Shown here: positions 24,160-35,200 of the stretch, in pieces
Position numbering within the stretch: position 1 is the first letter of the stretch
Layout: each line of letters opens with the position of its first letter
Source: an uncultured Lutibacter sp.
Lineage (GTDB): Bacteria; Bacteroidota; Bacteroidia; Flavobacteriales; Flavobacteriaceae
NCBI RefSeq assembly: GCF_947495725.1
Contig: NZ_CANLZZ010000009.1
Location: 28,724 to 92,723, forward strand
Direction: 5' to 3'
Length of the DNA: 64,000 bases
Program-made: the position numbers and the translations under genes
Notes under the pieces: model-generated
The model's database searches: none
Told to the model about the DNA's origin: nothing
Seen by the model: the letters and a program-made list of their open reading frames with translations, nothing else

Positions 24160-27100
24160 TTACATATTCCTTCTATATTCACCACCAACCTCAAACAACG
24201 CATCCGTAATTTGACCAATTGAACATACTTTACAAACCTCCATTAATTGTTCGAATATATTTTCATTTTTAATAGCTTTTTGCTTAAGTAGTTTTAATTG
24301 CTCTTTTGTTTTTACAGTGTTTTTAGAGTGAATATTTTTAACTGCATTAATTTGTAGTTGTTTTTCTTCTTCCGTTGCTCTAATAACTTCTTGCGGTAAA
24401 ATAGTTGGAGAACCTTTACTGCTTAAAAATGTATTAACACCAATAATTGGAAATTTTCCATTATGTTTTAAGGTTTCGTAATACAGGCTTTCTTCTTGAA
24501 TTTTACTACGTTGATACATAGTTTCCATTGCGCCTAAAACTCCACCGCGTTCTGTTATTCTGTCAAATTCAATATAAATAGCTTCTTCAACTAAATCGGT
24601 AAGTTCTTCAATAATAAACGCACCTTGAATTGGATTTTCATTTTTAGTTAGTCCTAATTCTTTATTTATAATTAGTTGAATAGCCATTGCACGTCTCACA
24701 CTTTCTTCGGTTGGAGTTGTAATTGCTTCATCGTACGCATTTGTGTGCAAACTATTGCAATTATCGTAAATTGCATACAACGCTTGAAGTGTTGTCCTAA
24801 TATCATTAAAGTCAATTTCCTGTGCATGTAAACTGCGTCCAGAAGTTTGAATATGATATTTTAACATTTGAGCACGTTCATTTGCTCCATATTTTTCCTT
24901 CATTGCTTTTGCCCAAATTTTTCTTGCAACTCTTCCAATAACAGCATATTCTGGATCAATTCCGTTTGAGAAAAAGAACGATAAGTTTGGGCCGAATTTA
25001 TTAATGTCCATTCCTCTTGAAATATAATACTCTACATAAGTAAATCCATTAGCTAAAGTAAAAGCTAATTGTGAAATTGGATTAGCACCAGCTTCTGCAA
25101 TATGATATCCAGAAATGGAAACCGAATAAAAATTTCTAATATTATTTTGAATGAAATATTCCTGAACATCACCCATTAAGCGAAGTGCGAATTCAGTAGA
25201 AAAAATACAAGTATTTTGAGCCTGATCTTCTTTTAAAATATCTGCTTGTACAGTTCCTCTAACTTTAGAAATAGTTTCAGCTTTAATTTTTTGATAGATT
25301 TCTGAAGGTAAAACTTCATCTCCAGTAACTCCTAATAAAAACAAGCCTAAACCATTATTTCCTTCAGGTAATTCACCATGATATTTTGGGCGCTCAACAT
25401 CTTTTGCTTTATAAATTGATGTGATTTTTTCTTCAATTTTATTATTTAACCCATTTTCTGAAATGTGTTTTTCACATTCTTGGTCAATAGCAGCATTCAT
25501 AAAATATCCTAATAACATTGGAGCTGGACCATTAATAGTCATTGAAACGGATGTTGTAGGGTTGGTTAATTCAAAACCAGAATACAATTTTTTAGCATCG
25601 TCTAAACAACAAATAGAAACTCCTGCATTACCAATTTTACCATAAATATCTGGACGTATATTTGGATCTTGACCGTATAAAGTAACCGAATCAAAAGCAG
25701 TAGATAAACGTTTGGCGGGCATACCTAAACTGACATAATGGAATCTTCGGTTTGTACGTTCTGGTCCTCCTTCGCCGGCAAACATACGTGTTGGATCTTC
25801 ACCTTGGCGTTTAAAAGGGTAAATACCTGATGTAAATGGAAATTCTCCAGGGACATTTTCTTGTAAAATCCATTTTAAAACATCTCCCCAGCCTTCGTAT
25901 TTTGGTAAAGAAACTTTTGGTATTTGTGTATGAGATAGCGATTTGCTATGAGTTTTTATATTAATCTCTTTATCACGTACTTTAAACGTATAGATTTCAT
26001 TTTTATAGCGTTGTTTTTTCTCTTCCCAGTTTAAAATTAACTGCCAGTTGTAAGGATTTAAATCCATTTTTAGTTTAGCAAACTCTTTAAACAATAATGA
26101 AACTAATTGTTTTGAATCATTTTCAGAAATTTTATTTAAAATAGAATCTTCATCTAAACCATTTTCAATTAATTCAACCTTATTTTTAACTACAGTTTCT
26201 ATAGTTTTAAAGATTCCGTATAACTTTTGAGCTATTTCTTTTTGCTTTTCTGCAATTTGATTATAAAGTCTATTGTTTTCTGTTATTTCAGATAAATAGC
26301 GTGTGCGATTTGGAGGAATTACAAACTGTTTTTTAGGTGTTTCATCTAGATAGTTAAACGAAGAATTAAATTGTATTCCTGTTTTATTCGAAATATTTTC
26401 AATTATAACTTTGTACAATTCATTTGTTCCGGGATCATTAAATTGCGAGGCAATGGTTCCGTAAACAGGCATATCTTCAATAGATGAATCCCATAAATTA
26501 TGATTACGTTGGTATTGCTTTTTTACATCACGCAACGCATCTAATGCTCCTCGTTTATCAAATTTATTCAATGCAATAACATCGGCAAAATCTAGCATGT
26601 CAATTTTTTCCAATTGGGTAGCTGCACCATATTCAGGAGTCATTACATACATTGAAACATCAGAATGATCTAGAATTTCGGTATCACTTTGCCCAATTCC
26701 AGAAGTTTCCAAAATAATTAAATCAAATTCAGCAACTTTTAAAATATCAAGAGCATTACTAACATGTTTTGAGAGTGCTAAATTAGATTGACGTGTTGCT
26801 AAAGAACGCATATAAACTCTATTATTTTTTATAGAATTCATTCTAATTCTATCACCTAATAATGCGCCGCCAGTTTTTCTTTTTGAAGGATCTACAGAAA
26901 TAATCCCAAGAGTTTTGTTGGGGAAATCAAGTAAAAAACGCCTTACAATTTCATCAATTGTAGAAGATTTTCCCGAACCTCCAGTTCCTGTAATACCTAA
27001 AACAGGAATTGTTGATGTTGAAGCTAGTTTGGTAACTTTTGAAATAAAATCGGCATGTTTTACTGAATAGTTTTCAGCACCGGAAATGGCTTGGGCAATT

Positions 27101-27594
27101 AGTGTGGCGTTTTTGTTTTTTAAGTTGGTAGCATCGAAATTTATATGTTCACCAGTTGGGAAATCGCAGCCTTTAACCATGTCATTAATCATTCCTTGAA
27201 GGCCTAGTTTTCTTCCATCGTCTGGCGAATATATTCGTGTAATTCCATAGGTCATTAATTCCTCAGTCTCTTCAGGAAGAATTACACCACCTCCGCCACC
27301 AAATATTTTAATTTGTGAAGCGCCTTTTTCCTTCAATAAATCGTACATATATTTAAAATACTCCATATGGCCGCCTTGATAGGAAGTTATAGCAATTGCA
27401 TTAGCGTCTTCTTCAATTGCACAGTTTACTACTTCTTCAACGCTTCTATCATGACCCAAATGAATTACTTCAACTCCGGTTGCCTGAATTATTCGTCGCA
27501 TAATGTTTATGGCAGCATCGTGGCCGTCAAATAAAGCTGCAGCAGTAACAATTCTTATTTTATTTTTGGCTTTGTATGGTGTTATTTTATTCAT
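24160..27594 (-). CDS. icmF: fused acyl-CoA mutase IcmF (B12 domain, G-protein chaperone, mutase)
   Basis: A 1144-residue adenosylcobalamin enzyme combining three parts: an N-terminal B12 domain (about 12-145, DGHD with lower axial His25), a MeaB/ArgK-type GTPase (P-loop 203-210, TGGSGKS; NKFD later), and a C-terminal TIM-barrel mutase (about 560-1090; [40 protein letters not shown]). This order defines IcmF, which interconverts isobutyryl-CoA and n-butyryl-CoA (and in some cases pivalyl- or isovaleryl-CoA) with a built-in repair chaperone. It is not a classical two-subunit methylmalonyl-CoA mutase. It is a single gene; a biotin-dependent acyl-CoA carboxylase lies 11 kb away. Confidence 0.93.
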   Translation of the reverse strand: MNKITPYKAKNKIRIVTAAALFDGHDAAINIMRRIIQATGVEVIHLGHDRSVEEVVNCAIEEDANAIAITSYQGGHMEYFKYMYDLLKEKGASQIKIFGGGGGVILPEETEELMTYGITRIYSPDDGRKLGLQGMINDMVKGCDFPTGEHINFDATNLKNKNATLIAQAISGAENYSVKHADFISKVTKLASTSTIPVLGITGTGGSGKSSTIDEIVRRFLLDFPNKTLGIISVDPSKRKTGGALLGDRIRMNSIKNNRVYMRSLATRQSNLALSKHVSNALDILKVAEFDLIILETSGIGQSDTEILDHSDVSMYVMTPEYGAATQLEKIDMLDFADVIALNKFDKRGALDALRDVKKQYQRNHNLWDSSIEDMPVYGTIASQFNDPGTNELYKVIIENISNKTGIQFNSSFNYLDETPKKQFVIPPNRTRYLSEITENNRLYNQIAEKQKEIAQKLYGIFKTIETVVKNKVELIENGLDEDSILNKISENDSKQLVSLLFKEFAKLKMDLNPYNWQLILNWEEKKQRYKNEIYTFKVRDKEINIKTHSKSLSHTQIPKVSLPKYEGWGDVLKWILQENVPGEFPFTSGIYPFKRQGEDPTRMFAGEGGPERTNRRFHYVSLGMPAKRLSTAFDSVTLYGQDPNIRPDIYGKIGNAGVSICCLDDAKKLYSGFELTNPTTSVSMTINGPAPMLLGYFMNAAIDQECEKHISENGLNNKIEEKITSIYKAKDVERPKYHGELPEGNNGLGLFLLGVTGDEVLPSEIYQKIKAETISKVRGTVQADILKEDQAQNTCIFSTEFALRLMGDVQEYFIQNNIRNFYSVSISGYHIAEAGANPISQLAFTLANGFTYVEYYISRGMDINKFGPNLSFFFSNGIDPEYAVIGRVARKIWAKAMKEKYGANERAQMLKYHIQTSGRSLHAQEIDFNDIRTTLQALYAIYDNCNSLHTNAYDEAITTPTEESVRRAMAIQLIINKELGLTKNENPIQGAFIIEELTDLVEEAIYIEFDRITERGGVLGAMETMYQRSKIQEESLYYETLKHNGKFPIIGVNTFLSSKGSPTILPQEVIRATEEEKQLQINAVKNIHSKNTVKTKEQLKLLKQKAIKNENIFEQLMEVCKVCSIGQITDALFEVGGEYRRNM

Positions 27595-27735
27595 TCTATA
27601 ATATTAGTCAGTTTTTGAGTTGTAAATTATAAATATATTAAAAATACATGATATTTATTAGTAATTAGATAACAATTGTAAAAGTGTTAAATCTCATTCA
27701 AAATTTAGTATTTTTGAAACTTAATTCAATCGAAA

Positions 27736-28590
27736 ATGAAACGAATAACAATTCTGATTAATTGTAAAGATAGTAAAGGAATTATTGCCTCTGTTACAAA
27801 TTTTATTCATCAACAAAGTGGTAATATTGTATATATAGATCAACATGTGGACAGGGTAGATAATATGTTTTTTATGCGCCTAGAATGTGAATTTTCAAAA
27901 GGCGTTTTTTCATTGCCAGTTTTTAAAAATGTTTTTAATGAAGTTATTGGAAAGAAATTTGATATGACTTGGAGGTTACATGATTCAGATTCAAAACCAA
28001 AAATGGCAATTTTTGTTTCAAAATATGAGCATTGTTTATACGATATTTTAAGTAGGTATATTTCAAATGAGTTAGAGGTTGAAATTCCTTTAATTATAAG
28101 TAATCATCCAGATTTAGAGCATATTGCAAAGTCGTTTAACATACCTTATTTTTGTGTAAAAGTGACTAAAGAAACAAAACAGCAGGCTGAAGAAGAGCAG
28201 TTAAGGTTGTTAAAAGAGTATAAAGTTGATTTTATTGTTTTGGCACGTTATATGCAAATTATATCTTCAAAGTTAATTGCTGAATATACAGATCATATAA
28301 TCAATATCCACCATTCGTTTTTACCAGCATTCCCTGGAGCTAAACCTTATCATTCAGCGTATAAACGAGGAGTTAAAATTATTGGAGCAACCAGTCATTA
28401 TGTTACAGAAGATTTAGATGAAGGACCAATTATAGAGCAAGATATTACCCGAGTTTCGCATACTCACACCATTAAAGATTTTATTTTAAAAGGTAGAGAT
28501 TTAGAGAAAATTGTATTGTCTAGGGCTTTAAAATTACATACAAAAAGAAAGGTTATGGTTTACAATAATAAAACGGTTGTTTTTACTTAA
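27736..28590 (+). CDS. purU: formyltetrahydrofolate deformylase
   Basis: A 284-residue cytoplasmic enzyme hydrolysing 10-formyl-THF to formate and THF. The N-terminal ACT domain (about 3-80, ILINCKDSKGIIASVTNFI) and the formyltransferase domain (about 88-284) are in the usual order. Catalytic-site motifs are INIHHSFLPAFPGAKPY and GATSHYVTEDLDEGPIIEQD. Its 3' end overlaps the convergent small gene on the other strand by 8 bases. Confidence 0.95.
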   Translation: MKRITILINCKDSKGIIASVTNFIHQQSGNIVYIDQHVDRVDNMFFMRLECEFSKGVFSLPVFKNVFNEVIGKKFDMTWRLHDSDSKPKMAIFVSKYEHCLYDILSRYISNELEVEIPLIISNHPDLEHIAKSFNIPYFCVKVTKETKQQAEEEQLRLLKEYKVDFIVLARYMQIISSKLIAEYTDHIINIHHSFLPAFPGAKPYHSAYKRGVKIIGATSHYVTEDLDEGPIIEQDITRVSHTHTIKDFILKGRDLEKIVLSRALKLHTKRKVMVYNNKTVVFT

Positions 28591-28909
28591 AATAATTTAA
28601 AAAGCTAAATTTTTTTCTATATAGTAGGTAGTTTAAATTACTTTCGTTTTTGTAGGCTTCTTTTTCAAAACTTATGTTTTTGTAAGCTTTGTTATGGTTT
28701 TTATATCTAAAAACACCAATAGCATATTCTGTAAAATAGAGAATAAAAAAGAAAATCCAAAATAGCTCTTTTTGTTGTTGTAAATGAATGTTTTCATGAT
28801 TTAACAAATAGGCATCTTCTATTTGGGCTTTATTTTTAATGAAAATAAAAGGGTAAATTGTCAATCCAACATAGTTTTTAGGAACCAAATATTTAGAAAT
28901 TATAACCAT
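28583..28909 (-). CDS. small membrane protein with HExxH motif
   Basis: Placed at the ATG at 28909 (108 residues, MVIISKYLVPKNYVG); an in-frame TTG at 28939 would add ten residues without family support. The protein has LLNHENIHLQQQKEL, an HExxH zinc-peptidase-like motif, a membrane segment just after it (about 50-70), and a conserved glutamate in ISFEKEAYKNESNLNYL. Similar short proteins are widespread in Flavobacteriaceae without a known function. Whether it is an active protease is unknown. It is convergent with purU. Confidence 0.7.
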   Translation of the reverse strand: MVIISKYLVPKNYVGLTIYPFIFIKNKAQIEDAYLLNHENIHLQQQKELFWIFFFILYFTEYAIGVFRYKNHNKAYKNISFEKEAYKNESNLNYLLYRKKFSFLNYFK

Positions 28910-29053
28910 GGTATTCTTATATTTCAATAATTGAGCCAATTAATTTTGCTTACAATTTTGTATAAAGATAAAAACAATTGGGGAATTATTATAGAGTTAA
29001 TTTGGTATGATTATTGATGTTTTATTATTGTAGAAATTATTGAAAAACATAAT

Positions 29054-29061
29054 TATATTTG
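29054..29061 (+). promoter_or_regulatory. -7 element of the DUF4136 lipoprotein gene
   Basis: TATATTTG (29054-29061) fits TAnnTTTG exactly and gives a leader of about 40 bases. Confidence 0.45.
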
Positions 29062-29106
29062 TTAATCTTTAATAAAAGGTTGATTTAATTTTTAAAATAT
29101 TTCGAA

Positions 29107-29637
29107 ATGAAAGCAATTAAATTACTATCGTTAGTTTTACTTTTCTTAGTAGCATCTTGTAGTTCTGTTAGGGTTACATCTGATTATGATACAAGTACCG
29201 ATTTTTCAAAATATAAAACTTTCGCTTTTTATAAAAAAGGAATAGATAAAGCAGAAATTTCTGATTTAGATAAGCGTAGAATTTTAAGAGCCGTTGAAAA
29301 TGAATTGCTGTCTAAAGGATTTACAAAATCTGAAACACCAGATTTATTAGTAAATATATTTACTAAATCTAGACAAAAAGTTGATATTTATAACAACAAT
29401 CAGTTTTATATGGGATGGCATCCTTGGTATTATGGTCCAAACTTTGGTATGCAAATATCCAAATATACAGAAGGAACTTTGTTTGTTGATTTAATTGATG
29501 CTAATAAAAAAGAATTAGCTTGGCAAGGAATAGGTAGTGGAGGATTAACAACATCGGGGAATGTTGAGAAAAAAGAGGAAAGAATAAAAGAATTTGTTGG
29601 AGAAATAATGTCTAAATATCCTCCTGAAATAAAATAA
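29107..29637 (+). CDS. DUF4136 domain lipoprotein
   Basis: A 176-residue lipoprotein with lipobox LVASC (C18). After the lipidated cysteine come SSVRVTSDYDTSTDFSKYKTFAFY and later KELAWQGIGSG, the signature of DUF4136. Such proteins are periplasmic or outer-membrane and of unknown role. It has its own promoter and a strong terminator. Confidence 0.88.
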   Translation: MKAIKLLSLVLLFLVASCSSVRVTSDYDTSTDFSKYKTFAFYKKGIDKAEISDLDKRRILRAVENELLSKGFTKSETPDLLVNIFTKSRQKVDIYNNNQFYMGWHPWYYGPNFGMQISKYTEGTLFVDLIDANKKELAWQGIGSGGLTTSGNVEKKEERIKEFVGEIMSKYPPEIK

Positions 29638-29652
29638 AAGTATTGTAAAAAA

Positions 29653-29684
29653 AAACGTTCTGACATTTCAGAACGTTTTTTTAT
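29653..29684 (+). terminator. terminator after the DUF4136 gene
   Basis: AACGTTCTGA (29654-29663), loop CATT, TCAGAACGTT (29668-29677), then a T run. It is a perfect 10-bp stem and may also stop the convergent catalase transcript. Confidence 0.85.
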
Positions 29685-29704
29685 TTTAAATTAATTTAAA
29701 ATTT

Positions 29705-31183
29705 TTATTTAAGAAAAGAAGGGTCAATTTCTACTCCTAATCCTTTAGCAATTCCCATTCCTAACTGAGAGTCAGCTCTAAACCAATGACAAAGTTGTCG
29801 GTTAATAATTTCATCTTTTTTAATACCGGAAATTCCACTCATAGCGCCTACAATATTGTTAATAGTATTTGCTTTGGCTTCAGGAGTCATAATTTTAAAT
29901 AAATTTCCTGGTTGTGTAAAATGATCATCATCGTTTTCATTTCTGTCGAAATAGCCAGCAACATTGCTTTCTAGTTCGTAAGGTATCCCTTTGTATTTAT
30001 CATCTTCTACAAGAGTATCAAAACTATTAGGACGGTAATTAGGTGTATTTCCTCCATTTCCATCAAAACGCATAGTTCCATCTCTATGATAGTTATTTAC
30101 GGCATATGGGCATTTATTTACAGGTAAAGAATCATAATTAACACCAATTCTATATCTATGTGCATCTGGGTAGGCTAAAATTCTTCCTTGTAACATTTTA
30201 TCAGGTGAAAAGCCAATTCCATCGACTAAATTTGCCGGTGCAAAAGCAGATTGCTCAACATGTGCAAAGTAATTATCTGGATTTTCATTTAATTCAATTA
30301 CTCCAACATCGATTAAAGGAAAATCTGCATGAGGCCAAACTTTTGTTAAATCAAACGGATTCCATTTGAAAGTTTTTGCCTGATCATTAGTCATTACTTG
30401 AATTTTTAATGCGTATTTTGGAAAATGACCATTGTCAATTGCATTTACCAAGTCTCTTTGAGAAAAATCAGGATCTTTTGATTTTAGTTCAGCAGCCTCC
30501 GCATCTGTAAAAGTTTTAATTCCTTGCATTGTTTTATAATGAAACTTCACATAAACACGTTCGTTTTTGTCATTAACAAGAGAGAATGTATGGCTACCAT
30601 AACCATTCATAAATCGATAACCAACGGGAGTTCCTCTATCGGACATTAAAATTAAAACCTGATGTAAACTTTCTGGATTTAAAGACCAGTAATCCCACAT
30701 CATTGTAGGCGATTTACAATTAGTATAAGGATCTCTTTTTTGAGTGTGAATAAAATCTGGGAATTTTTTTGGGTCCTTAATAAAGAAAACTGGAGTGTTG
30801 TTTCCAACTAAATCCCAGTTTCCATCTTCAGTATAAAACTTTACGGCAAAACCTCTTGGGTCACGTTCAGTATCTGCGGATCCTTTTTCACCTCCAACAG
30901 TTGAAAATCGAACAAATACTTTAGTTTCTTTACCAATTTTTGAAAATAGTTTTGCGCGTGTATATTTTGAAATATCATGTGTTACAGTAAAAGTACCATA
31001 TGCTCCCGATCCTTTTGCATGCACAATTCGTTCTGGAATACGTTCTCTATTAAAATGAGCAAGTTTTTCGTGTAAAAAGTAATCTTGCAATAAAAGAGGA
31101 CCTCTAGCTCCAACACTTTGAGAATCTTCATAATGTTTAACCGGAGCTCCTGCGGCAGTGGTAACGTTTTTTTTCTTGTTCAT
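29705..31183 (-). CDS. katA: haem catalase (monofunctional, small-subunit)
   Basis: A 492-residue catalase that converts H2O2 to water and oxygen. The distal histidine is in [14 protein letters not shown], the distal asparagine in VGNNTPVFF, and the proximal tyrosine in [14 protein letters not shown]. The length is that of the small-subunit group without a C-terminal flavodoxin-like domain. There is no signal peptide, so it should be cytoplasmic. It is transcribed alone; no convincing OxyR-type or TAnnTTTG element was found upstream. Confidence 0.96.
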   Translation of the reverse strand: MNKKKNVTTAAGAPVKHYEDSQSVGARGPLLLQDYFLHEKLAHFNRERIPERIVHAKGSGAYGTFTVTHDISKYTRAKLFSKIGKETKVFVRFSTVGGEKGSADTERDPRGFAVKFYTEDGNWDLVGNNTPVFFIKDPKKFPDFIHTQKRDPYTNCKSPTMMWDYWSLNPESLHQVLILMSDRGTPVGYRFMNGYGSHTFSLVNDKNERVYVKFHYKTMQGIKTFTDAEAAELKSKDPDFSQRDLVNAIDNGHFPKYALKIQVMTNDQAKTFKWNPFDLTKVWPHADFPLIDVGVIELNENPDNYFAHVEQSAFAPANLVDGIGFSPDKMLQGRILAYPDAHRYRIGVNYDSLPVNKCPYAVNNYHRDGTMRFDGNGGNTPNYRPNSFDTLVEDDKYKGIPYELESNVAGYFDRNENDDDHFTQPGNLFKIMTPEAKANTINNIVGAMSGISGIKKDEIINRQLCHWFRADSQLGMGIAKGLGVEIDPSFLK

Positions 31184-31382
31184 AATGAGTTGGTTTTAAG
31201 ATAATTTCTTATTTAAAAATATAAGAAAATTAAAAGTGATTACATTTTTTTTTGAAATAATACAGTTTTACTATAAATAGTATTGATTCAACATTAAATT
31301 TAAATTATTTTGATTTAATCTTTGTAACTTTTAATTCATTATTATTGTAAAATCTAAGAATAATAAAAATTATTTATAAAAA

Positions 31383-31529
31383 TTGGAATTAGAAGATTAC
31401 TACCTATCGGACGAGGGTTACAAAGTTTTTACTGAAAAATATCATTTAAAACGCGGATATTGTTGTAAAAATGGATGTCGACACTGTCCGTATAATTATG
31501 ATAAAAAAAGAGATACATTTAATAAATAA
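31383..31529 (+). CDS. DUF5522 small cysteine-rich protein
   Basis: A 48-residue frame with a TTG start: ELEDYYLSDEGYKVFTE, then KYHLKRGYCCKNGCRHCPY. The motif CCxxGCRHCPY is the hallmark of DUF5522 and suggests metal binding. No ATG is available in frame before the conserved region, so TTG is the likely start. It is followed 7 bases later by a DUF4197 lipoprotein and probably co-transcribed with it. Confidence 0.75.
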   Translation: MELEDYYLSDEGYKVFTEKYHLKRGYCCKNGCRHCPYNYDKKRDTFNK

Positions 31530-31536
31530 GATAATT

Positions 31537-32250
31537 ATGATAAAAAAAATATTATTAGTTTTTACAATAGTTCAATTAACAGCTTGTTCGGAATTACAGC
31601 AGGTAATTAATCAATTACCAACAAATGGAGGGGTAATTACAAATGATCAAATTGGAAATGGTTTAAAAGAAGCCTTAAATAATGGTATAACAAAACAAGT
31701 TACAAAATTGGCGGTTGAAGATGGATTTTATAAAAATGAATTAACCCGTATTTTACTTCCAGAAGAATTACAAAAGGTTGATAATACCCTTAGAAATATT
31801 GGGTTAACCAAGTTGGCCGATGAAGGTTTAAAAGTACTTAATAGAGCAGCAGAAGATGCAGTTAGTGAGGCAATACCAATTTTTGTGGATGCTATTAAGG
31901 GAATGTCTTTTAATGATGCAAAAAATATTTTATTAGGAGATAAAAATGCTGCTACTAATTATTTAAAAACTACAACAACTGAGGCGTTAACTCAAAAATT
32001 TAATCCAATTATTCAAAGTTCTTTTCAAAAAGTAGGAGCTGATAAAATTTGGAGTGAATTAATTACAAAATATAACAGTGTTCCTTTAGTTAAAAAAGTA
32101 AACCCCGATTTAACAGATTATGTTACCGGAGAAGCCTTAAAAGGTGTATTTACAATGGTTGAGATTGAAGAAAAAGAAATTAGAGAAAAAGTAGCAAGTA
32201 GAACTTCAGATCTATTAAAAAAGGTTTTTGCTTTACAGGATAATAAATAG
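31537..32250 (+). CDS. DUF4197 domain lipoprotein
   Basis: A 237-residue protein starting at the ATG at 31537, which gives a short signal peptide and lipobox LTAC (C17). An upstream in-frame ATG at 31471 lies inside the DUF5522 gene and would bury the signal peptide. The body (LKEALNNGITKQVTKLAVEDGFYKN, FVDAIKGMSFNDAKNILLGD, ALKGVFTMVEIEEKEIREK) is DUF4197, of unknown function. A strong terminator follows. Confidence 0.86.
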   Translation: MIKKILLVFTIVQLTACSELQQVINQLPTNGGVITNDQIGNGLKEALNNGITKQVTKLAVEDGFYKNELTRILLPEELQKVDNTLRNIGLTKLADEGLKVLNRAAEDAVSEAIPIFVDAIKGMSFNDAKNILLGDKNAATNYLKTTTTEALTQKFNPIIQSSFQKVGADKIWSELITKYNSVPLVKKVNPDLTDYVTGEALKGVFTMVEIEEKEIREKVASRTSDLLKKVFALQDNK

Positions 32251-32255
32251 CTCAT

Positions 32256-32297
32256 AAAAAAAGCCTTTCAAATAATTATTTGAAAGGCTTTTTTTAG
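32256..32297. terminator. bidirectional terminator, DUF4197 gene and metal-receptor gene
   Basis: AAAAAAGCCTTTCAAAT and ATTTGAAAGGCTTTTTTT form a near-perfect stem around AATT, with A and T runs on both sides. Both converging genes end within 15 bases of it. Confidence 0.85.
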
Positions 32298-32308
32298 TTA
32301 TAAAACAA

Positions 32309-33115
32309 TTAAAAGTGACTTTCTAATTTTTCATGTAATTTTTTAAAATAATCAAAAGCTAAAAGAAGTCTAGATCCAGGCCAGCTAAACATTTCTCCAT
32401 CGCCAAAAACAGTAATGGCTCTGTTGGTAAAACTACCCAGTTCCATAGCGTGTTTATCTTCAAATTTATATGGTTCAGAAGAAAGAATAATAACTTCTGG
32501 GTCTCCTTCCCATCTCAGTTTTTGAATATTTATTTTAGGATAACGACTCATATGGTCATATATGTTTTCAAACTTATTTAGTTGTAACATTTCATTTATA
32601 AATGTGTCATTTCCCGCTACCATCCAAGGATTTGCCCAAATAAAATAAGCTACTTTTCTAGCTGGTTTGTCTTTTATAAAATTTTTAAAATCGTTTAATT
32701 TATATTCAATCTTATGAGCTAAATTATCACTTTCGGTTCTTCTGTTTAGAATTGAACCTAAATGTAAAATTAAATCGATTGCATTGTTTATGGTATTGAT
32801 ATCAGAAAAATAAGTAGGAGCTATTTTTTCTAACTCAGGTAACATATCATATGCATTTTCTTCTTTATTGCATAGAATAAAATCGGGATTTAGCTCTTTT
32901 ATTTTTTCGTAGTCAACTTTTTTTGTTCCTCCAACTATTGTTTTAGTCGATTTTAAATGGAAAGGATGAACACAAAATTGTGTAATTCCAACCAATTCAT
33001 TTTCTAAGGCTAAATCGTATAATAATTCTGTTTGTGATGGTACTAAAGAAACTATTCTTTTAGGTGTAGATTTTAACGTAATTTCCCTTCCTATTTGATC
33101 TTTAATTATTTTCAT
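32309..33115 (-). CDS. helical-backbone metal-receptor-type protein (BtuF/FecB fold) without signal peptide
   Basis: A 268-residue protein of the periplasmic-binding type III fold ([59 protein letters not shown]). Homologues bind cobalamin, haem or siderophores in the periplasm. Here the start is fixed by an in-frame TAA directly before the ATG, and no signal peptide is present, so the product should be cytoplasmic unless exported in another way. The start overlaps the end of pyrF by 14 bases. No transporter genes are adjacent. The ligand is unknown. Confidence 0.82.
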   Translation of the reverse strand: MKIIKDQIGREITLKSTPKRIVSLVPSQTELLYDLALENELVGITQFCVHPFHLKSTKTIVGGTKKVDYEKIKELNPDFILCNKEENAYDMLPELEKIAPTYFSDINTINNAIDLILHLGSILNRRTESDNLAHKIEYKLNDFKNFIKDKPARKVAYFIWANPWMVAGNDTFINEMLQLNKFENIYDHMSRYPKINIQKLRWEGDPEVIILSSEPYKFEDKHAMELGSFTNRAITVFGDGEMFSWPGSRLLLAFDYFKKLHEKLESHF

Positions 33116-33923
33116 TTAAAATAGCTTCCATTTCTTGTTGTAACTTTAGTGCTTCTTTTTTTGCGGTTTTTGCGAAATTCTCATCGTTACCAGCATATAT
33201 AATTCCTCTTGAAGAATTAATTAGTAAACCACAATCTTTGTTTAACCCGTATTTGCAAACATCTTGTAAATTTCCTCCTTGTGCGCCAACACCAGGAACT
33301 AATAAAAAGTGATGAGGTACAATTTGTCTAATCTCTTCAAAATATTCAGCTTTTGTTGCTCCAACTACAAACATTAAGTTTTCTGAATTTTTCCAAGTAA
33401 TGGCAGTTTCTAAAACTTCCTTGTAAATTTCTTGTTTATCAGTTTTTAAACCTTGAAAATCTAAACCTCCTTTGTTAGAAGTTAATGCCAATAAAATAGT
33501 TGTTTTATTTTCAAAAGCTAAAAATGGCTCTACGGAGTCGCTTCCCATATAAGGTGCAACGGTAACAGAATCGAAATTTAAATCTTCAAAAAAAGCTTTT
33601 GCATACATTGTTGAGGTATTTCCAATGTCGCCACGCTTAGCATCGGCAATTGTAAAAACTTCAGGATAATTTGCATTTATATAATTAATTGTTTTTTCTA
33701 AAGCTTGCCAACCTTTAATACCGTAAGCTTCGTAAAAAGCAGTGTTAGGTTTATAAGCTACAGCCAAATGATGTGTTGCATCAATAATTTGCTTGTTAAA
33801 TTCGAAAATAGGATCTTCTTTGGTTAATAAATGTGTAGGAATTTTGGTTAAATCTACATCTAAGCCAATACATAAAAATGATTTTTTTTTCTGAATTTGT
33901 AATATAAGTTCTTGTTTATTCAT
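33102..33923 (-). CDS. pyrF: orotidine 5'-phosphate decarboxylase (long form)
   Basis: A 273-residue enzyme making UMP from OMP in pyrimidine synthesis. It belongs to the longer pyrF group ([36 protein letters not shown] with the catalytic [16 protein letters not shown]). The ATG at 33923 is chosen over an in-frame TTG at 33947, because the -7 element (33952 to 33945) overlaps the latter. It is divergent from the permease gene and overlaps the downstream metal-receptor gene. Confidence 0.95.
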   Translation of the reverse strand: MNKQELILQIQKKKSFLCIGLDVDLTKIPTHLLTKEDPIFEFNKQIIDATHHLAVAYKPNTAFYEAYGIKGWQALEKTINYINANYPEVFTIADAKRGDIGNTSTMYAKAFFEDLNFDSVTVAPYMGSDSVEPFLAFENKTTILLALTSNKGGLDFQGLKTDKQEIYKEVLETAITWKNSENLMFVVGATKAEYFEEIRQIVPHHFLLVPGVGAQGGNLQDVCKYGLNKDCGLLINSSRGIIYAGNDENFAKTAKKEALKLQQEMEAILNENN

Positions 33924-33944
33924 AGTGTTAAATAAAGAATTACG

Positions 33945-33980
33945 CAAAAGTAGTAATTTTAATAGTTTAAGTTATATTTG
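33945..33980. promoter_or_regulatory. divergent -7 elements of pyrF and the ABC permease gene
   Basis: The minus strand has TACTTTTG (33952 to 33945) and the plus strand TATATTTG (33973-33980), both exact TAnnTTTG. The elements are 20 bases apart, so their upstream regions overlap and the two promoters may compete. Predicted leaders are about 15 bases for pyrF and 12 bases for the permease. Confidence 0.55.
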
Positions 33981-33998
33981 TTCAACAAATAATCTACA

Positions 33999-35075
33999 TT
34001 GTTTAGCTATATTATAAATAAAATATTTTACGGAATTTTAACACTATTTGGAGTGGTAACTGTTATTTTCTTTTTGTTTAACATTTTACCTGGAGATCCA
34101 GCAAGAATGATGTTAGATCAGAGAGAAGATAGCGAACAACTTGAAAATATTAGAAAAAAGTATGGATTTGACCAGCCAGTTTCCATACAATACTTATACT
34201 ATCTAAATGATTTATCTCCAATTTCAATTCATAGTAATAAAGTTGAAAACTACACTTTTTTAGATAGTGATAAGTATACTTTTACAAAGTTAGTTTCAAC
34301 AAGGGATAAGACAGTTGTTGTTAAATTGCCTTATTTACGAAAATCGTTTCAAAAAAATGATAAAAATGTTTCAGAGGTAATAAATGAAACATTGCCAAAT
34401 ACGGCAATTTTAGCGGTTTCTGCAATAACAATAGCAATAATAATTGGTATCTTTTTTGGAATACTCTCAGCGCTTTATAAAGATTCATTTTTTGATAGAA
34501 TTATATCAGTAATTAGCACATTAGGAATGAGTGTTCCTTCGTTTTTCTCTGCTATTTTATTTGCCTGGCTTTTTGGTTTTGTATTGCATAAATACACTAA
34601 TTTAAATATGACAGGTAGTTTGTATGAAGTCGATGATTTTGGAGATCACATTTATATTCAATGGAAAAATTTATTATTGCCATCAATAGTATTAGGTATT
34701 CGGCCATTGGCGGTTGTAATTCAATTAATGAGAAATTCATTATTAGAAGTATTAAACCAAGATTATATTAGAACTGCAAAAGCAAAAGGACTTTCAACAT
34801 TTAAAATTATAAAAACACATGCTTTAAAAAACTCTTTAAATCCGGTAGTAACTGCAATTTCAGGATGGTTTGCATCTTTGCTAGCGGGAGCCGTTTTTGT
34901 GGAATACATTTTTAATTGGAATGGATTAGGTAAAGAAATAGTAAACGCTTTAAATACACTTGATTTACCAATTATAATGGGAAGTGTTTTGGTAATAGCA
35001 ACAATGTTTATTTTAATAAATATTTTTGTGGATATAATTTATGGGTTATTAGATCCAAAAATTAGAATAAAGTAG
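33999..35075 (+). CDS. ABC transporter permease, DppB/OppB type
   Basis: A 358-residue inner-membrane permease with the classical start MFSYIINKIFYGILTLFGVVTVIFFLFNILPGDPARMML, a periplasmic loop (about 60-125), and the conserved EAA-like loop (NQDYIRTAKAKGLS) before the last helices. It starts at TTG: an in-frame TAA lies two codons upstream and the first ATG would delete the first helix. The partner permease, ATPases and binding protein of a peptide/nickel transporter are not adjacent. Confidence 0.88.
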   Translation: MFSYIINKIFYGILTLFGVVTVIFFLFNILPGDPARMMLDQREDSEQLENIRKKYGFDQPVSIQYLYYLNDLSPISIHSNKVENYTFLDSDKYTFTKLVSTRDKTVVVKLPYLRKSFQKNDKNVSEVINETLPNTAILAVSAITIAIIIGIFFGILSALYKDSFFDRIISVISTLGMSVPSFFSAILFAWLFGFVLHKYTNLNMTGSLYEVDDFGDHIYIQWKNLLLPSIVLGIRPLAVVIQLMRNSLLEVLNQDYIRTAKAKGLSTFKIIKTHALKNSLNPVVTAISGWFASLLAGAVFVEYIFNWNGLGKEIVNALNTLDLPIIMGSVLVIATMFILINIFVDIIYGLLDPKIRIK

Positions 35076-35153
35076 CTATTTAATGTTTACTTTTAATCGA
35101 AAACGATTGCGCAATCCACACTTGCTTAACACTAGTTTTTAGGCTTTTAATTG

Positions 35154-35161
35154 TAAATTTG
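35154..35161 (+). promoter_or_regulatory. -7 element of tpiA
   Basis: TAAATTTG (35154-35161) fits the consensus and gives a leader of about 33 bases. Confidence 0.5.
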
Positions 35162-35200
35162 TGGGATTAATAAGAATAATAATATCAAATATATAATATC

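Noticed and set aside
24160..27594. Classical methylmalonyl-CoA mutase subunit
   Set aside because: The B12 domain is N-terminal and a G-protein domain lies in the middle, which defines IcmF.
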